Shown one piece after another: positions 61,292 to 64,000 of a stretch of 64,000 bases of DNA. Under the pieces are notes generated by a model. The model worked only from the letters and a program-made list of their open reading frames with translations, did no database searches and had not been told where the DNA came from. Made by a program: the position numbers and the translations under genes. This stretch comes from Lachnospiraceae bacterium (GTDB lineage Bacteria > Bacillota > Clostridia > Lachnospirales > Lachnospiraceae). Where the stretch lies: assembly GCA_910575105.1 (NCBI GenBank), contig CAJTDK010000016.1, forward strand, positions 1 through 64,000, read 5' to 3'. Positions within the stretch are counted from its first letter, which is position 1. Each line of letters opens with the position of its first letter.

Positions 61292-61302
61292 GAGAGTGAT
61301 TT

Positions 61303-62022
61303 ATGGAATTATCGAAGAGATTGTCCGCGGTGGCGTGTCTTGTAGACAGGTGCGGCTGCGCTGCGGATATTGGGACTGACCACGGGTATGTGCCCATCTT
61401 TCTTGTGGAATCAGGGATCGCGGACCGGGTCATTGCCATGGATGTGAATAAAGGCCCGCTTGAGCGTGCCAGGCTGCATATTGCGGGAGCCGGACTGGCG
61501 GGCAGGATAGAGACGAGGCTCTGTGACGGCCTTAAGGGGCTTAAGCCGAAAGAGGCGGACACGGTGATCGCAGCAGGTATGGGCGGCGGCCTGATCATCC
61601 GGATCCTCAGTGAGGGGAAGGAGGCCGTAGATTCCCTTACCTCCTGTGTTCTGCAGCCGCAGTCGGAGATCGCTAAGGTGAGGAGATATCTTGCGGATCA
61701 CGGGCTGGTCATCGTTAAGGAGGATATGGTTCTGGAGGACGGAAAATATTATCCGGTGATGAAGGCGGTGCACGGTGAACCGGAGCCTTATGAAGAGTAC
61801 GAGTATATTTACGGAAAGAAGCTTCTTGGTATGCGCCATCCAATCCTTAAGGAATTTTTGAGAAGAGAGCAGAGCCTTAAGGAATCTATAGCCGCAGATC
61901 TGCGCATGCATGCAGATAGCGGGGGAGCGAAGGCGCGGCTTGAGCAGGTGAGCCGGGAAGCGGAATATGTCAGGCAGGCGCTTGGATGCTTTGAGCAGCG
62001 TATGCCAGGGGAGGATGAATAG
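61303..62022 (+). CDS. trmK: tRNA (adenine22-N1)-methyltransferase TrmK
   Basis: A 239-residue class I methyltransferase. The SAM motif is CAADIGTDHGYVPIFLVESG near residue 20, with IAMDVNKGPLERARLHI and VIAAGMGGGLIIRILSEG following; the C-terminal helical tail is typical. TrmK makes m1A22 in some tRNAs. It starts 11 bases after rpoD and ends four bases before the NIF3 gene, in one transcript. This order is common across Firmicutes. Confidence 0.92.
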   Translation: MELSKRLSAVACLVDRCGCAADIGTDHGYVPIFLVESGIADRVIAMDVNKGPLERARLHIAGAGLAGRIETRLCDGLKGLKPKEADTVIAAGMGGGLIIRILSEGKEAVDSLTSCVLQPQSEIAKVRRYLADHGLVIVKEDMVLEDGKYYPVMKAVHGEPEPYEEYEYIYGKKLLGMRHPILKEFLRREQSLKESIAADLRMHADSGGAKARLEQVSREAEYVRQALGCFEQRMPGEDE

Positions 62023-62025
62023 AAG

Positions 62026-62805
62026 ATGATATGTAAGGATATTATCGAAGTGATCGAAAGGACATGCCCGGCGGCGTGCGCTCTTGAATGGGACAATGTA
62101 GGACTTCTTGCAGGCAGGGACGACAAGGAAGTTAAGCGCATATACATAGCTTTGGATGCGACGGACGAGGTGATCGGGGCGGCGGTTTCTGAAGGGGCAG
62201 ATATGCTGGTGACGCACCATCCGCTGATTTTCGGCGGGCTTAAGAAGATCAATAACCAGGATTTTACCGGCAGGCGCTTAATCCGGCTGATCCAGAATGA
62301 TATTTCGTATTATGCCATGCATACGAATTATGATGTATGCAGGATGGGGAGGCTTGCGGGAGAGAGGCTTGGCTTTGAGCGGCCGGAGGTCTTATGGGTT
62401 ACCAGTGAAGGAGAGACGCCGTCAGGAATCGGGGAGATCGCGGATCTGTCCCGTGAGATGAGTCTGGGAGAGTGTGCAGAGGCGGTGAAGGCTGCCTTTG
62501 GGCTTTTGAATGTGAAGATATTCGGGAATCTTGATATGAGGATCAGGCGGGCGGCAGTCTGCCCGGGCTCCGGAAAGAGTGTTCTTAAGGACGCGGTAAG
62601 GAAAGGGGCGGATGTTCTCATTACCGGAGATATCGGACATCATGACGGGATTGATGCAATGGCGCAGGGCATGGCGGTCATCGATGCGGGGCATTACGGT
62701 GTGGAGCACATATTTGCCGGCGATGTAAAGCAGTATTTTGACGGGACGCTAAGCGGCGTGCAGGTGATTGCGGCGCCGGTTTCTCACCCGTTTCATGTGA
62801 TATAA
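62026..62805 (+). CDS. NIF3/DUF34 family metal-binding protein
   Basis: A 259-residue protein. Metal-binding sites are visible in DMLVTHHPLIFGGLKKI (His pair near 65), AMHTNYDV, and the C-terminal GDIGHHDGIDAMAQGMAVID and DAGHYGVEHIF. Annotated as GTP cyclohydrolase 1 type 2 homologue in many genomes, but that activity is uncertain; a role in metal or metabolite repair is suggested for the family. It follows trmK directly, the usual arrangement. Confidence 0.9.
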   Translation: MICKDIIEVIERTCPAACALEWDNVGLLAGRDDKEVKRIYIALDATDEVIGAAVSEGADMLVTHHPLIFGGLKKINNQDFTGRRLIRLIQNDISYYAMHTNYDVCRMGRLAGERLGFERPEVLWVTSEGETPSGIGEIADLSREMSLGECAEAVKAAFGLLNVKIFGNLDMRIRRAAVCPGSGKSVLKDAVRKGADVLITGDIGHHDGIDAMAQGMAVIDAGHYGVEHIFAGDVKQYFDGTLSGVQVIAAPVSHPFHVI

Positions 62806-62842
62806 ATTCCAAGTGATATAAACCAGATGGAGAGGTGGATGT

Positions 62843-64000
62843 ATGAAGGAGCAGAAGGTATGCCGCGTACGTATAGGCGGTGAAGAGAGAGAGTACATAG
62901 CGGGGACAACATATCAGCAGATCGTCGGAGATTTTCAGGACAGGTACAGCGAGGACATCGTTCTTGTCTATGCAGACGGGAAGCTGCAGGAGCTTCGGAA
63001 AAAGCTGAAGCGGGATTGTACACTGGCTTTTGAGACTACAGGAGGAGCGATCGGGCATGAGACATACAAGAGAAGTATGAAGCTGATGCTGGTAAAGGCA
63101 GTGTATGACGTCGCATCCAGGGAGGATATTAAAAAGGTACGGGTTCATTTTTCCATAGGCAGGGGATATTACTGCACGATCAAGGGGAATATCGCCCTGA
63201 CCCAGGAATTTCTTGACAAGGTAGAGGACAGGATGAGGCAGATCGTACAGCTTGACCTGCCTATCGGCAAGCGGACGGTCAGCACGGACGAGGCCATCGC
63301 GCTGTTTAGGCAGTACGGGATGTATGACAAGGAGAAGCTTTTTGCGTATCGCAGGGTGTCCAGAGTAAATATCTATAATATGAATGAGTTTGAGGATTAT
63401 TTTTATGGATACATGGTTCCCAGTGCGGGGTATCTCAAATATTTTAAGCTGTATCTGTATGATGAGGGCTTTGTGATGCAGATGCCCGACAGGAAGGACC
63501 CGAAGACCGTGCCTGAGTTCGCGCCGCGCCAGAAGCTTTTCCGGGTGCAGAAGGAATCGGTCAAATGGAGTGACATGCAGGGGATAGAGACTGTCGGCGC
63601 GCTGAATGATAAAGTGACTAAGGGCGATGTCCAGGAGCTGGTGCTTGTTCAGGAGGCGCTGCAGGAGAAAAAGATCGCGGAGATAGCGGCGCAGATCGCA
63701 GGACGCAAGGATATCAAGTTCGTCCTGATCGCGGGTCCTTCTTCTTCGGGAAAGACGACCTTCTCCCACCGTCTGTCCATCCAGCTTCGAGCCAACGGGC
63801 TGGTGCCCCGTCCCCTTGCAGTTGATAATTATTTTGTGGAGCGGGAGGATAATCCCAGGGACGAGAACGGAGATTATGACTTTGAATGTCTGGAGGCAGT
63901 GGATGTCAAGCTGTTCAACGAGCAGATGAAGGAGCTTTTAGAGGGGAAAGAGGTCTTGATCCCACAGTTTAATTTTGTCAACGGGCACAAGGAGTATGAT
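62843..64000 (+). CDS. Nucleoside kinase with TGS-like N-terminal region, 3' incomplete
   Basis: The frame stays open from the ATG at 62843 (AGAGGTGG upstream) to the window end: 386 codons, incomplete at the 3' side. About residues 1-70 resemble a TGS domain (VRIGGEEREYIAGTTYQQIV), about 75-200 resemble the threonyl-tRNA synthetase second additional domain (IGHETYKRSMKLMLVKAVYD), and a P-loop follows at 298-306 (LIAGPSSSGKTTFSHRLS) with LAVDNYFVERED, typical of uridine kinase/phosphoribulokinase-like enzymes. This three-part architecture is the Clostridial nucleoside kinase. The large minus-strand frame across it is a shadow. Confidence 0.88.
   Translation, partial: MKEQKVCRVRIGGEEREYIAGTTYQQIVGDFQDRYSEDIVLVYADGKLQELRKKLKRDCTLAFETTGGAIGHETYKRSMKLMLVKAVYDVASREDIKKVRVHFSIGRGYYCTIKGNIALTQEFLDKVEDRMRQIVQLDLPIGKRTVSTDEAIALFRQYGMYDKEKLFAYRRVSRVNIYNMNEFEDYFYGYMVPSAGYLKYFKLYLYDEGFVMQMPDRKDPKTVPEFAPRQKLFRVQKESVKWSDMQGIETVGALNDKVTKGDVQELVLVQEALQEKKIAEIAAQIAGRKDIKFVLIAGPSSSGKTTFSHRLSIQLRANGLVPRPLAVDNYFVEREDNPRDENGDYDFECLEAVDVKLFNEQMKELLEGKEVLIPQFNFVNGHKEYD

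Noticed and set aside
62678-63769. 363-codon open frame on the minus strand
   Set aside because: It lies antisense to the nucleoside kinase, whose plus-strand frame has recognisable domains and a P-loop; the minus product is His/Leu/Arg-rich shadow sequence with no ribosome site.

Overview
The window looks like a chromosomal segment of a low-to-moderate GC Firmicute of class Clostridia, most probably Lachnospiraceae. This is inferred from the dgt-dnaG-rpoD-trmK-NIF3 order, strong AGGAGG ribosome sites, sigma-A promoters close to TTGACA/TATAAT, the types of conjugative-element remnant present, and the split ThrE-type exporter genes. No 16S gene is present, so genus cannot be fixed. Both window ends cut through sequence; the nucleoside kinase at the right end is incomplete.

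Bases 1 to about 10,860 are an accessory zone. It holds debris of conjugative elements (sigma-70-like and HTH genes, a zinc-ribbon protein, an Rrp5-annotated small gene, a DUF4316 fragment, the tail of a serine recombinase, an XRE regulator) mixed with 5' or 3' pieces of ordinary genes: an AlbA-type ATP-binding regulator, an alpha/beta hydrolase, cyclopropane-fatty-acid synthase, HsdM, an FMN reductase and an ABC-2 permease. Several pieces are joined directly to one another, including a cfa/hsdM join inside the SAM-binding region. A MATE pump and a cytidylate-kinase-like gene (4.6-6.6 kb) are intact islands inside it.

From about 10.9 kb to the end the window is mostly intact core genome. In order: PHP phosphatase and TrpR/YerC-type repressor; DUF1836 gene; a MarR regulator with a heterodimeric ABC exporter; pcrA and a double-receiver hybrid histidine kinase; a diguanylate cyclase; rpsU; a class III aminotransferase behind a promoter-terminator leader; Maf; a secreted L,D-transpeptidase; a YbaK-type deacylase, a pentapeptide/DUF5758 protein, an ABC-class ATPase, TrmO and a family 4 uracil-DNA glycosylase; ilvN-ilvC; a DeoR regulator with a pdxA2 / four-carbon sugar-acid kinase / KdgT operon (probable D-threonate or D-erythronate use); rpsT; a two-gene ThrE exporter; a divergent sirtuin, gltX and a second UvrD helicase; a sugar-binding lipoprotein, a GH13 homologue without its catalytic residues, and a TraX-like membrane protein; two small conserved genes; tRNA-Leu; a MATE pump, a UmuC-type polymerase with its YolD-like partner, and another MATE pump; a tandem PPK2 polyphosphate kinase; and the dgt-dnaG-rpoD-trmK-NIF3-nucleoside kinase cluster.

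The observations most worth following are: (1) the GH13/isoamylase homologue at 46.9-48.6 kb, which keeps the fold-defining sequence but has lost the nucleophile, acid/base and transition-state residues; (2) the sirtuin at 41.7 kb lacking the GAGIS and NID motifs while keeping the catalytic His and four zinc Cys; (3) a 162-bp imperfect palindrome that supplies the C-terminal codons and stop codons of both convergent genes around it; (4) two genes preceded by a near-consensus promoter and, about 12 bases after the predicted start, an intrinsic terminator; and (5) the gene-fragment mosaic in the first 10.9 kb.
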